Below are positions 36,946-46,829 of a stretch of 64,000 nucleotides of DNA, piece by piece. The stretch's first letter is position 1. Every line of letters starts with the position of its first letter. The notes beneath the pieces were generated by a model. The model was given only the letters and a program-made list of their open reading frames with translations. It was not told where the DNA came from and searched no databases. The stretch comes from Lachnospiraceae bacterium (lineage in GTDB: Bacteria > Bacillota_A > Clostridia > Lachnospirales > Lachnospiraceae): positions 30,131-94,130 of the forward strand of contig JAILPG010000313.1 in the NCBI GenBank assembly GCA_024699595.1, read 5' to 3'. Made by a program: the position numbers and the translations under genes.

Positions 36946-38273
36946 CGGATCATAAGTCCTATACCGGGCAGCTTGGCGATCTGCAGGTTGTCGTATTAAT
37001 GGGTGGGCTCGGAACGAGGCTTAAGGAATATACGGTCACCTGTCCCAAATCTCTGGTGGAGGTTGATGGCCATCCGTTTTTTGACTATGAGCTTAAGCTT
37101 CTTAAGGAGGCAGGCTTTAAAAAGTTTCTCTTCCTCATAGGATATAAGGCCGACATGATTGAGGAGTACTACGGAGACGGTAAAGATCAGGGCATATCCA
37201 TAACCTACTGTTATGACGGTGAGGAGCTTTTAGGAACCGGAGGTGCGATAAAAAGGGCTTTAGATCTTCTTGAAGAGGATTTTCTGGTAACCTATGGCGA
37301 TTCCTTCATGGATATCGATTATGAGGAAACCGTATACCGGTATTTTGCGGGAAAAGCATCCGGAAAAAGAGCTTTAATGACCATCCTTAAAAACAACAAC
37401 AGTTTTGACAAAAGCAATGTTGTCGCAAAGGACGGGCAGATAATCCTGTATGACAAGAAAAATACCGTACCCGAAATGGAGTATATCGATTACGGTGTAT
37501 GTGTATATGAGAGGAGCCTGTTTGAGGAATATGACGGTGACAGGCGCTTTGATGTAGCCATAATACAGAATGAGCTGAGCAAAAAAGGACAGCTTGCCGC
37601 CCATGAGGTCACAAGACGTTTCTATGAGATAGGCAGTCCGAAGGCACTTTCTGAGTTCAGGGAATATGTCAATAAGAGATTCAATACGGAAAACCGGGCA
37701 GTATTTCTTGACAGGGACGGAGTCATCAACGAGATAGTATACAATGATGATACCGAACAGCTGGATTCACCTCAGAAAAAAGAGGATTTCAGGCTGCTTC
37801 CGGGTGTCAGTGAAGCACTTCGTATCTTTAAGGAAAAAGGATACCTGATATTTATCGTAACCAATCAGCCCGGCGCGGCAAAGGGCAAATCAAAGCTGTC
37901 AGTTCTTTATGACATAAACACATCTTTTGTCAATTCCATGAAGGCGGAAGGCATTGAGATCGAGGGGGTATACATGTGCCCGCACTATCCGAAGATGCAG
38001 CCATACACAAAAGAAGCGTTTCTGATAAAGGACTGTGACTGCAGGAAACCGAAACCGGGGCTTATCATGAAGGCTGTAAAAAAGTATAATATAGATACAG
38101 CTTCTTCTTATATGATAGGTGATTCCATAAGCGATATTCTTGCGGGAAAGGCAGCAGGCGTAAAGACAGTGTTCATAGGGGATCTGAAATGCGATGCCTG
38201 TAAGAAGCTGTGTGATAAGGAACCGAACCTTACGGCTTCGGATATCCTAAAGGCTGCACAGGCTGTGGAATGA
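36942..38273 (+). CDS. Bifunctional heptose-1-P guanylyltransferase / heptose bisphosphate phosphatase
   Basis: A fusion of 443 residues. The N-terminal half (about 1-240) is a nucleotidyltransferase of the HddC type, with VVLMGGLGTRLKEYT, CPKSLVEV and a YGDSFMDID metal site. The C-terminal half (from about 250) is a HAD phosphatase of the GmhB type, with the nucleophile motif FLDRDGVIN, the zinc-binding CPHYP...DCDCRKPKPG segment and MIGDSISDILAGKAAG. The predicted steps are removal of the C7 phosphate from heptose 1,7-bisphosphate and transfer of GMP to give GDP-heptose. It overlaps the kinase gene (ATGA). GDP as the nucleotide is inferred from the HddA-type kinase. Confidence 0.87.
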   Translation: MTDHKSYTGQLGDLQVVVLMGGLGTRLKEYTVTCPKSLVEVDGHPFFDYELKLLKEAGFKKFLFLIGYKADMIEEYYGDGKDQGISITYCYDGEELLGTGGAIKRALDLLEEDFLVTYGDSFMDIDYEETVYRYFAGKASGKRALMTILKNNNSFDKSNVVAKDGQIILYDKKNTVPEMEYIDYGVCVYERSLFEEYDGDRRFDVAIIQNELSKKGQLAAHEVTRRFYEIGSPKALSEFREYVNKRFNTENRAVFLDRDGVINEIVYNDDTEQLDSPQKKEDFRLLPGVSEALRIFKEKGYLIFIVTNQPGAAKGKSKLSVLYDINTSFVNSMKAEGIEIEGVYMCPHYPKMQPYTKEAFLIKDCDCRKPKPGLIMKAVKKYNIDTASSYMIGDSISDILAGKAAGVKTVFIGDLKCDACKKLCDKEPNLTASDILKAAQAVE

Positions 38274-38365
38274 AGGCCTGAAGGGGCAAACCGGCTCATA
38301 AGTCTGCGCAGGCATAATGAAAAATGGGCTTTATCCAAGCAACATGAAAATACAGGAGGGAAGAA

Positions 38366-38923
38366 ATGAGTAAGGCTTATATTGACAGTTATCTGGAAGA
38401 AACACAGAAGATCGTGGAGACGGTTGACAGGGACCAGATTGAAAAAGGAATTTTGATCTTACGGGAGACAAGAGATAACGGAGGAAGACTCTTCATACTC
38501 GGCGTAGGCGGAAGTGCCGCAAATGCATCTCATGCCGTAAACGATTTCAGAAAGATCGGAAAGATAGAGACCTATGCACCTACGGATAATGTATCCGAGC
38601 TTACGGCAAGGACCAATGACGAGGGATGGGAGACGACTTTCTGTGAGTGGTTAAAGACCTCGAAGATATGTGAAAAGGATACGATCATGGTATTCTCCGT
38701 GGGCGGAGGGAGCGAGACCACTTCCCTTAACATAGTAAACGCACTTAAGCTCGGCAAGGAAAAAGGAGCAAAGGTAATATCCATAGTCTCAAGGACCGGA
38801 GGATATTCCAAGCAGGTATCCGATGCCTGTGTGCTGATACCTGTTGTGAATGAATCGAGGATCACGCCGCATGCCGAGGGATGGCAGGGAGTTATATGGC
38901 ATCTGATGGTTAATGCGCTGTAA
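38366..38923 (+). CDS. gmhA: SIS-domain isomerase, probable phosphoheptose isomerase
   Basis: A 185-residue SIS-domain protein that resembles GmhA in length and fold (LGVGGSAANASHAVNDF, FSVGGGSETTSLNIVNAL). GmhA converts sedoheptulose-7-phosphate to D-glycero-D-manno-heptose-7-phosphate, the first committed step. The position after the heptose kinase and guanylyltransferase supports this. A caution is that the C-terminal active-site stretch reads HAEGWQGVIWHLMV, which does not line up cleanly with the Gln/His pair of the Escherichia coli enzyme, so a related ketose-aldose isomerase activity remains possible. It starts after an AGGAGGG site, 90 bases past the fusion gene. Confidence 0.75.
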   Translation: MSKAYIDSYLEETQKIVETVDRDQIEKGILILRETRDNGGRLFILGVGGSAANASHAVNDFRKIGKIETYAPTDNVSELTARTNDEGWETTFCEWLKTSKICEKDTIMVFSVGGGSETTSLNIVNALKLGKEKGAKVISIVSRTGGYSKQVSDACVLIPVVNESRITPHAEGWQGVIWHLMVNAL

Positions 38924-38955
38924 CAGGAAATCATAATAAAAAAAGAAAGGGTGGT

Positions 38956-39681
38956 ATGAGTATGAAATTTGAGGATCTTAAGGTAACGGTATATGCAGAC
39001 GGTGCCGACATCGAGGGCATGAAAGAGGAGTATAGGAAGGGATATGTAAAGGGCTTTACCACTAATCCCACGCTCATGAAGAAGGCAGGAGTAAAGGATT
39101 ATGTAAGTTTTGCAAAGGAAGCTCTTAAGGAAATCCCTGATCTTCCGCTTTCACTTGAGGTCTTTGCCGATGATTTCGATACAATGGAGAAGGAAGCAAG
39201 GGTCATAGCAGCACTCGGAGACAATGTATTTGTAAAGATACCGATCACCAATTCACAGGGTGAGTCTTCCATACCGCTCATTAAGAAGCTTTCGGAAGAC
39301 GGACTGCAGTTAAATGTGACCGCTATCCTTACACTTGAGCAGGTAAGGGAAACCGTGGATGCCTTTAAAGAGGGCACAAAGAACATAGTATCCGTTTTTG
39401 CCGGAAGGATACTTGATACGGGAGTGGATGCGGTTCCCATCATGAAGGAAGCAACAAAGATCTGTCATGAAAAGCCCGGCACAATGTCCCTCTGGGCAAG
39501 CTGCAGGGAGGTGTACAACATCATCCAGGCGGATCAGTGCGGGACAGACATCATAACAGTTACAAATGCGATACTCGCAAAGCTTCCGAATCTCGGAAAA
39601 GACTTAAAGCAGCTTTCGCTTGAGACCGTAAGGATGTTTGTAAATGATGGAAAAATGTTGGGATTTTCGATCTTAGGCTGA
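38956..39681 (+). CDS. Transaldolase family protein
   Basis: A 241-residue class I aldolase-fold protein of the transaldolase family, in the short size class. Motifs are GFTTNPTLMKKAGV near residue 36, the Schiff-base lysine in VFVKIPITN, and VFAGRILDTGVDAVP. Transaldolases interconvert sedoheptulose-7-phosphate plus glyceraldehyde-3-phosphate with erythrose-4-phosphate plus fructose-6-phosphate, so this one may feed the heptose pathway encoded just upstream. It lies about 30 bases after the SIS gene. The start is the first of two nearby ATGs (38956, 38962), both within reach of AAAGGGTGG. Confidence 0.87.
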   Translation: MSMKFEDLKVTVYADGADIEGMKEEYRKGYVKGFTTNPTLMKKAGVKDYVSFAKEALKEIPDLPLSLEVFADDFDTMEKEARVIAALGDNVFVKIPITNSQGESSIPLIKKLSEDGLQLNVTAILTLEQVRETVDAFKEGTKNIVSVFAGRILDTGVDAVPIMKEATKICHEKPGTMSLWASCREVYNIIQADQCGTDIITVTNAILAKLPNLGKDLKQLSLETVRMFVNDGKMLGFSILG

Positions 39682-39740
39682 GAAAACCTGTATAATTTGT
39701 ACAAAAATGCGGAAAAATAAGGGAAAATGCGAAACAGGAT

Positions 39741-39769
39741 TTGACAAACACGCATAATTAGGATATATT
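39741..39769 (+). promoter_or_regulatory. Promoter of the DUF6465 gene
   Basis: TTGACA at 39741-39746, a 17-base spacer and TATATT at 39764-39769, in AT-rich surroundings. Nearly consensus, so strong expression of the Lys/Ala-rich protein is likely. Confidence 0.8.
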
Positions 39770-39836
39770 CTTACATAATGAGATAATAAAGCCAATAAAA
39801 TCAATATATTTTTACGCTTATTGAAAGGAGTACAAA

Positions 39837-40295
39837 ATGGCAGAAGAGAAGAAACCTGCAGCTACCGTTAAGGCAGTAGCTAAGAAGGTAGAAGTAAAGA
39901 AGGCAGAGCCTGTAAAGAAGGCAGCACCCGCAAAGAAGGCAGCACCTGCAAAGAAGGCAGCAGCACCTGCAAAGAAGGCAGAGCCCGCTAAGAAGGCAGA
40001 GCCCGCAAAGAAAGCAGAGCCCGCAAAGAAGGCAGCACCTGCAAAGAAGCCGGCTGCAAAGAAGCCTGCCAAGAAGATCGCTGTTAAGGAGAACATCGTA
40101 TTCCAGTTCAACGGAAAAGAGATCGACGTAAAAGAGCTTGTTAAGAAGGCAAAGGCTGCTTACAAGGCTGCCGGAAACAAGGATGCAGTTAAGGAAGTTA
40201 CTGTATATGTTAACTGTAATGAAGGAATGGGTTATCCCGAGGTTAACGGAAAGAACTCATATGACGGACTTGAGGGCTTCAGCGTAGAGGACTGA
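39837..40295 (+). CDS. Lys/Ala/Pro-rich DUF6465-like protein with histone-H1-like tail
   Basis: A 152-residue basic protein. Residues 1-80 are low-complexity AKKAAP/AKKAEP repeats of six residues, like eukaryotic histone H1 tails and bacterial HctB/AlgP-type proteins. The C-terminal 70 residues form a compact domain (VFQFNGKEIDVKELVKKA, EVTVYVNCNEGMGYPEVNG) that I associate with DUF6465 of Lachnospiraceae. Function is unknown; the tail should bind DNA or RNA nonspecifically. It has a near-consensus promoter, a TTGAAAGGAG ribosome site, biased codon use and its own terminator, all signs of an abundant protein. Confidence 0.85.
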   Translation: MAEEKKPAATVKAVAKKVEVKKAEPVKKAAPAKKAAPAKKAAAPAKKAEPAKKAEPAKKAEPAKKAAPAKKPAAKKPAKKIAVKENIVFQFNGKEIDVKELVKKAKAAYKAAGNKDAVKEVTVYVNCNEGMGYPEVNGKNSYDGLEGFSVED

Positions 40296-40317
40296 TAAGT
40301 CAGAGAGTTTGATATAA

Positions 40318-40356
40318 CAAAAAAGAGCACTGTCTTCTGGCAGTGTTCTTTTTTGC
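40318..40356 (+). terminator. Intrinsic terminator of the DUF6465 gene
   Basis: AAAGAGCACTG pairs with CAGTGTTCTTT around an eight-base loop and ends in a T run. The A run on the 5' side makes it potentially bidirectional toward the convergent gene. Confidence 0.85.
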
Positions 40357-40384
40357 GTTGTGCGCACAGGATTCATTAAAACGA

Positions 40385-41431
40385 TCAGTGGAAAGAACTC
40401 TCGTGGTCGTAGGCGGCAACATCCTCGGAAAATTTTAACAGGGTGTCAAAAGAGGTTTCCTTTGTCACTTCTTTTTTCCCGTCCCTCATACATTCATATA
40501 TGTAGTAACTGATGTCTTTGTTGAAATGTGAATAATCCATGTAATTGTCAAGATCCGTGATCACGTCCCAGTCATCCTGGAAATAGAAGATACGGACATT
40601 GTCATATGCAAGCAGGCTGTTAAACAGCTCATTCTGTGCGCATATCTCGGCCGTAAGCCTTCCGCGCAGTATGCAGTCATCCCAGTACAGAATACTGTAG
40701 GGAGGACTGAAGAATATGAATTCAACCTCAGGATAAGCCTCGATATATGAAGTCATTCCGTCTATTAACCTTCCGGTATTCTGATAATACGTATCGAACC
40801 TTTCCTCATCCCTTTTCTGCATTAGCCTGTATTTGAGATAATCGGCTCTTGCCACGTATTTGTCGAATCTGTATCTGTCTGACAAGCAATAGGCATTATC
40901 CGCTGAAAACCCGTTCTCAACGTTGTTTATGATGTATACGGGAAGAAACAGAAACGTGACGGATTTATTCCACAGATAGTATATATCATCAAGGACATCA
41001 TCATTTTCAAGATGTGAAGGGACAGTGGAAGGGTATTCATCGGGATTCTGAAGCATCATATAATTATCAAGCGAGATTATTACGGTCTTTATCCCGAGCT
41101 TTGACAGGACAATATTCAAAAGCTTTGAATAATCATCAAAATGCCCTCCCCGCATGGGAAGCTTTACCGTATTGTTTCCCAGGACATTATCATTAAACCA
41201 GGATGCCCTGAAATTCTCACACATCGACGAGCCGACTATGGCCGTATCGTAATCCATGTATCTGGCAACGCCGATCATCTGTCCCCTTTCCTCCGTCTCG
41301 ACTGCAGCAAGACCGAAGTAAGGTGCATGATAATGAACAAAGGGATCTATAAGGATGACAAGCACTGCGATCAGTATGAGCATCCCTGCATAATATGAAA
41401 TTGTCCGTACAAAAAACTGTTTTCCTGTCAT
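40385..41431 (-). CDS. Membrane-anchored SGNH-like hypothetical protein
   Basis: A 348-residue protein with one N-terminal membrane helix (about residues 12-30) and an external domain. The segment DTAIVGSSMCENF near residue 60 resembles the Ser-containing block I of SGNH hydrolases, and DYSHFNKDISYYI near residue 310 resembles the Asp-x-x-His block, as in DltD/AlgX-type proteins. I infer an acyl esterase or acyltransferase acting on a surface polymer, at moderate confidence. The ribosome site is weak (AGGG only two bases from the ATG). It is transcribed alone, convergent with the DUF6465 gene. Confidence 0.65.
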   Translation of the reverse strand: MTGKQFFVRTISYYAGMLILIAVLVILIDPFVHYHAPYFGLAAVETEERGQMIGVARYMDYDTAIVGSSMCENFRASWFNDNVLGNNTVKLPMRGGHFDDYSKLLNIVLSKLGIKTVIISLDNYMMLQNPDEYPSTVPSHLENDDVLDDIYYLWNKSVTFLFLPVYIINNVENGFSADNAYCLSDRYRFDKYVARADYLKYRLMQKRDEERFDTYYQNTGRLIDGMTSYIEAYPEVEFIFFSPPYSILYWDDCILRGRLTAEICAQNELFNSLLAYDNVRIFYFQDDWDVITDLDNYMDYSHFNKDISYYIYECMRDGKKEVTKETSFDTLLKFSEDVAAYDHESSFH

Positions 41432-41513
41432 GTCCCTATGTAATGAGATCCCTGCATAAGGCTGCCGGGGTTTTGGTCCGGGCTATGGTTAAGAGCCGCA
41501 GTCTGTACTGATA

Positions 41514-41574
41514 GGAAAAAAAGTCCCCCGTTACCTGCATATGTGAGCTCATCACAATAACAGTAACGGGGGCT
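41514..41574 (-). terminator. Terminator of the DUF3048 gene
   Basis: CCCCCGTTAC at 41525-41534 pairs perfectly with GTAACGGGGG at 41563-41572 across a 28-base loop. Read on the minus strand it is followed by seven T residues. The plus-strand side is also T-rich, so it can act both ways. Confidence 0.8.
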
Positions 41575-41588
41575 TTTCTTTTATCAGT

Positions 41589-42752
41589 CTATTTGATCAC
41601 GATATTTTCAATATCCGTATCCTGGATTACGCAGATAAAGGTCTTTCCGTTATTGATCTCTATCTCATTTCCTTCCATGTCATAGTACTTGACCGGAGCA
41701 AGGTCCACGTTTCCGTCCTTTACATCCGTGATATCCTTCTGCCACTGGCCCACAACATAGTGTCCCTTGGTAAAGTACTGTATCAGTCCGCCTGCATGGC
41801 AGTCAAAAGCAAGATAATCCTTCTCGTCAAGCTGTACCCACTTGTTATACTGGAAGATGACATTATCATAGGAAAGAGTCTCACCGGTAAGATCATCTAT
41901 CTGGGGTCCGCCGTACTGATATCTGTCGTATTTTCCCGTCTCTTCATTATATTCAAACCAGGGCTTGTTGATCTTGTAATTGGGAGCCATGTAAGTTGCA
42001 ACATTGCCGCCCTCGTTCGTAACCTCTTCATCAAGGCCGCAGAATAAGAACTTCCTCTTGAAGCCGTCATAATGGTTTTCCCTGTAGCCTAGCTTCTTGA
42101 TGCCTGCATCAATGCCTGCCTTGGAGGTATATACGTTATGCGGTGCCTGTCTGTCCGTGGTCCTGTAGAAACAGGTATCACCGGCCTCGCCAAGACCGTT
42201 TAAGTTATCAACATAATCTCTTCCGAGCAGATCCACCGCATAGGCAGCCTGTCCGAAATGCATGTATATCGCATCAAATTCAAGAGCCGTATATACAAAG
42301 TACTCTCTGCAGCTTCGTATCGAACCTATCTTGTCAAGGTCATCGTAGTTTTCAAACAGACCCATGAGTCTTGTGATGCCACCCTCGACAACGAATTCGT
42401 ATACCACATCCGCATAGGAGATCCCGCTCATAGGCTGTGCAGCCTCGAGATTATTAAGCATGATAGCAAGAGGACGTCTGTTTCCGATCTTTTCATCCAC
42501 AAGATTTCCGGAGAGATAGCTTCTCATCATTCCCTCAGGGATCACTTCAGTCTCTTCGGCAGGCGTATCCACCGGATCGTTAACTGAGGTATCATCCTTT
42601 ACGGCCTGGGTAGCCTGAGCAGTAGGCTGATTATCCGGATTTGAGGCCGGATCCTGTTTATCCCTCTTCTTCTTGCAGCCGCAGATCAGGCATACCGAAA
42701 GAACAAGGATAACCAAAGCAGCTATTCTTAAGTGTTTTTTGCTTAATTTCAT
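41589..42752 (-). CDS. DUF3048 (YerB-like) lipoprotein
   Basis: A 387-residue exported lipoprotein. The signal peptide ends in LICGC, and a Gln/Thr/Asp-rich linker of about 50 residues follows. The rest matches the DUF3048 family of Bacillus YerB (RRPLAIMLNNLEAAQPMSGI, ADVVYEFVVEGGITRLM, IGSIRSCREYFV, and a C-terminal half with DNVIFQYN). The biochemical function is unknown; the family is thought to act at the cell envelope. It is monocistronic, with a promoter upstream and a strong terminator. The ribosome site is CAGGAGATC. Confidence 0.88.
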   Translation of the reverse strand: MKLSKKHLRIAALVILVLSVCLICGCKKKRDKQDPASNPDNQPTAQATQAVKDDTSVNDPVDTPAEETEVIPEGMMRSYLSGNLVDEKIGNRRPLAIMLNNLEAAQPMSGISYADVVYEFVVEGGITRLMGLFENYDDLDKIGSIRSCREYFVYTALEFDAIYMHFGQAAYAVDLLGRDYVDNLNGLGEAGDTCFYRTTDRQAPHNVYTSKAGIDAGIKKLGYRENHYDGFKRKFLFCGLDEEVTNEGGNVATYMAPNYKINKPWFEYNEETGKYDRYQYGGPQIDDLTGETLSYDNVIFQYNKWVQLDEKDYLAFDCHAGGLIQYFTKGHYVVGQWQKDITDVKDGNVDLAPVKYYDMEGNEIEINNGKTFICVIQDTDIENIVIK

Positions 42753-42801
42753 ATATAAAGATCTCCTGAATCGCTCTGTTTTATTAAACCAACTCCACTA
42801 C

Positions 42802-42830
42802 ATGGTACACTCATATTCAATAAAAATCAA
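42802..42830 (-). promoter_or_regulatory. Probable promoter of the DUF3048 gene
   Basis: On the minus strand TTGATT at 42830-42825, a 17-base spacer and TACCAT at 42807-42802. The rest of the 290-base region up to hrcA shows only the hrcA control elements and a short CAGT repeat near 42855. Confidence 0.45.
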
Positions 42831-42952
42831 GAAAATCCGAACAGAAGCAGGCAGCAGTCAGTCAGTCGGAACATCAAAGGACGAATACGAAATACGGTTC
42901 AGTTTATGAATTTTTCACGATTATTAAATCTCCGTTACCTTATTATTATGTG

Positions 42953-42981
42953 TTGACATGGATATGTAATGGTGATATTTT
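42953..42981 (+). promoter_or_regulatory. Promoter of hrcA-grpE-dnaK-dnaJ
   Basis: Perfect TTGACA at 42953-42958, a 17-base spacer and TATTTT at 42976-42981, placed 12 bases before the CIRCE operator. Confidence 0.85.
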
Positions 42982-42993
42982 ATTACATAGGTG

Positions 42994-43020
42994 TTAGCAC
43001 TCTATCGAGATGAGTGCTAA
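42994..43020. promoter_or_regulatory. CIRCE heat-shock operator
   Basis: The exact consensus TTAGCACTC-N9-GAGTGCTAA between the promoter and hrcA. HrcA binds this inverted repeat and represses the operon; heat titrates HrcA from GroE and releases it. This is established for Gram-positive bacteria. Confidence 0.98.
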
Positions 43021-43043
43021 CAATTTGAAAAGGGTGTGATCAG

Positions 43044-44081
43044 ATGGAACTGAGTGAGCGAAAGAAAAATATCCTGTATGCGATCATCAAGACCTATCTG
43101 GAATCGGGAGAGCCCGTAGGTTCGAGGACTATATCCAAGTATTCCGACTTAAACCTAAGCTCTGCCACCATCAGAAACGAGATGTCCGATCTGGAGGAGA
43201 TGGGATATATTCTGCAGCCTCATACCTCTGCAGGACGTATTCCTTCCGACAAGGGCTACAGATTCTATGTTGACCGCCTGATGGAGGACAAAGAGCGCGA
43301 GGTCAATGAGATGAAAGAGATCCTCGTGGAAAAGGCTGACAAGATCGAGAGGGTCCTTAAGCAGGTTGCAAGATCTCTTTCCGTAAACACCAATTATGCT
43401 GCAATGATCTCTGCTCCGCAGTATCACCGCAACAAACTGAAGTTCATACAGCTCTCCAGGATGTCGGACAGCCAGATCGTGGTTGTCATTGTGATCGAGG
43501 GCAACATCATAAAGAACCAGATCATAGACATTGAGGAACCTATTGACGACGAGACGATGCTCAAGCTTAACATCCTGTTAAACACAAGCATGAACGGTCT
43601 TACGATAGATGAGATCAACCTCGCAATGATCACGAAGATGAAGGAACAGGCAGGGATCCACAGCAGATTTATCTCGGATGTGATCGATGTGGTGGCAGAG
43701 GCTGTAAAGGGTGATGAGGATCTCGAAATATATACAAGCGGTGCCAACAACATCTTCAAATATCCGGAGCTTGCCGATAATGAAAAAGCAAGCGAGATCA
43801 TATCGGCCTTTGAAGAAAAAAAGCAGCTGTCTGAAATTGTATATGATACTCTTTCAAACAACACGGATGAAGGCCGCGGGATACAGATATATATAGGAGA
43901 GGAATCTCCGGTCAAGAATATGAAAAACTGCAGTGTTGTTACCGCAACCTATGAGCTTGACGAGGGAATGCAGGGTACGATAGGGATCATCGGTCCGAAA
44001 CGTATGGATTATGACAAGGTTGTTGATACCCTTAAGTCACTGACAAGCCAGCTCGACGAAATGTACAGGAAAAAAGAATAA
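43044..44081 (+). CDS. hrcA: Heat-inducible transcription repressor HrcA
   Basis: Repressor of the class I heat-shock operon, 345 residues. The N-terminal winged helix (LSERKKNILYAIIKTYLESGEPVGSRTISK) and the following EMSDLEEMGYILQPHTSAGRIPSDKGYRFYVDRL segment are the family hallmarks; the C-terminal part is the GAF-like and dimerisation region. It binds the CIRCE element located just upstream of its own start codon, so it is autoregulated. AAAGGGTGTG precedes the ATG. The first gene of four in the conserved order hrcA-grpE-dnaK-dnaJ. Confidence 0.97.
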   Translation: MELSERKKNILYAIIKTYLESGEPVGSRTISKYSDLNLSSATIRNEMSDLEEMGYILQPHTSAGRIPSDKGYRFYVDRLMEDKEREVNEMKEILVEKADKIERVLKQVARSLSVNTNYAAMISAPQYHRNKLKFIQLSRMSDSQIVVVIVIEGNIIKNQIIDIEEPIDDETMLKLNILLNTSMNGLTIDEINLAMITKMKEQAGIHSRFISDVIDVVAEAVKGDEDLEIYTSGANNIFKYPELADNEKASEIISAFEEKKQLSEIVYDTLSNNTDEGRGIQIYIGEESPVKNMKNCSVVTATYELDEGMQGTIGIIGPKRMDYDKVVDTLKSLTSQLDEMYRKKE

Positions 44082-44105
44082 AATCCATGAAAGGAGCTTT
44101 TTGAT

Positions 44106-44855
44106 ATGTCTGAGATCGATGAAGAGACATTAGATAAGGAAGAAAAAGATTTATCGGAAAATGCGGAAGAGAAGCCCGAAACCGGGGCAGAGTCAGATAA
44201 CCCGGAAACAGACGATACTCAAAGCCCGGATGAGTCTGATAATGAGGGTGCCGAAAGTAATCCCGAAGCTTTAGAGCCTGATGACGGCACTGAACAGGAT
44301 GAAGGATCGGACGAAGCAGATGAGCCGGTAAATGATGATAATGAACCGTCCGGCACAGAAGAAGGACAGCCCAAGGAAGAAAAGAAGAAGTTCGGCAAAA
44401 AGAAAAAGGACAAAAAAGATAAAAAGGATGAGCTCATTGAGGAACTGACAGACAGGGTAAAGCGTCAGATGGCAGAATTTGAGAACTTCAGAAAGCGTAC
44501 TGACAAGGAAAAATCCTCAATGTATGAAATGGGCGCCAAGTCCGTGATAGAAAAGATCCTGCCGGTCATCGACAACTTTGAAAGAGGGCTCGATACAGTA
44601 TCGGATGAGGAAAAGGAATCAGGATTCTGCGAAGGCATGAACAAGATATACAAGCAGCTTTTAACAGAACTTGAAAACCTCGGAGTAAAGCCCATAGAGG
44701 CCCTTGGAAAAGAGTTCGATCCTAATCTTCACAATGCTGTAATGCAGGTGGACAGCGAAGAGTACGAAAGCGGAGTCATAGCCCAGGAGCTGCAGAAGGG
44801 ATACACATACAGGGACAGCGTGGTACGTCACAGTATGGTAGCGGTAGTTAAGTAG
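44106..44855 (+). CDS. grpE: Nucleotide exchange factor GrpE
   Basis: Co-chaperone that promotes ADP release from DnaK. The last 140 residues contain the GrpE long helix and head domain (MAEFENFRKRTDKEKSSMYE, ILPVIDNFERGL, GVKPIEALGKEFDPNLHNAV, GYTYRDSVVRHSMVAV). The protein has 249 residues, some 50 more than typical. The excess is an N-terminal, highly acidic Ser/Glu/Asp/Pro-rich stretch of about 90 residues ending in a Lys-rich patch (KKKFGKKKKDKKDKKDE), predicted to be disordered. It follows hrcA by 24 bases. Confidence 0.96.
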   Translation: MSEIDEETLDKEEKDLSENAEEKPETGAESDNPETDDTQSPDESDNEGAESNPEALEPDDGTEQDEGSDEADEPVNDDNEPSGTEEGQPKEEKKKFGKKKKDKKDKKDELIEELTDRVKRQMAEFENFRKRTDKEKSSMYEMGAKSVIEKILPVIDNFERGLDTVSDEEKESGFCEGMNKIYKQLLTELENLGVKPIEALGKEFDPNLHNAVMQVDSEEYESGVIAQELQKGYTYRDSVVRHSMVAVVK

Positions 44856-44877
44856 GTAAACAATAACGGAACCGTAA

Positions 44878-46818
<1,941 letters not shown>

Positions 46819-46829
46819 GGTAAACTGAA

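Noticed and set aside
39900..40070. Short direct repeats every 18 bases, resembling a CRISPR-like or VNTR array
   Set aside because: The period is six codons and the repeats encode AKKAxP hexads inside an intact reading frame, without spacers.
39818..40111. Antisense frame rich in Phe, Ala and Gly (97 residues)
   Set aside because: It is the mirror of the Lys/Ala repeats on the plus strand and has no ribosome site.
42953..43020. Possible small non-coding RNA from the AT-rich hrcA upstream region
   Set aside because: The region is fully explained by the promoter and the CIRCE operator.
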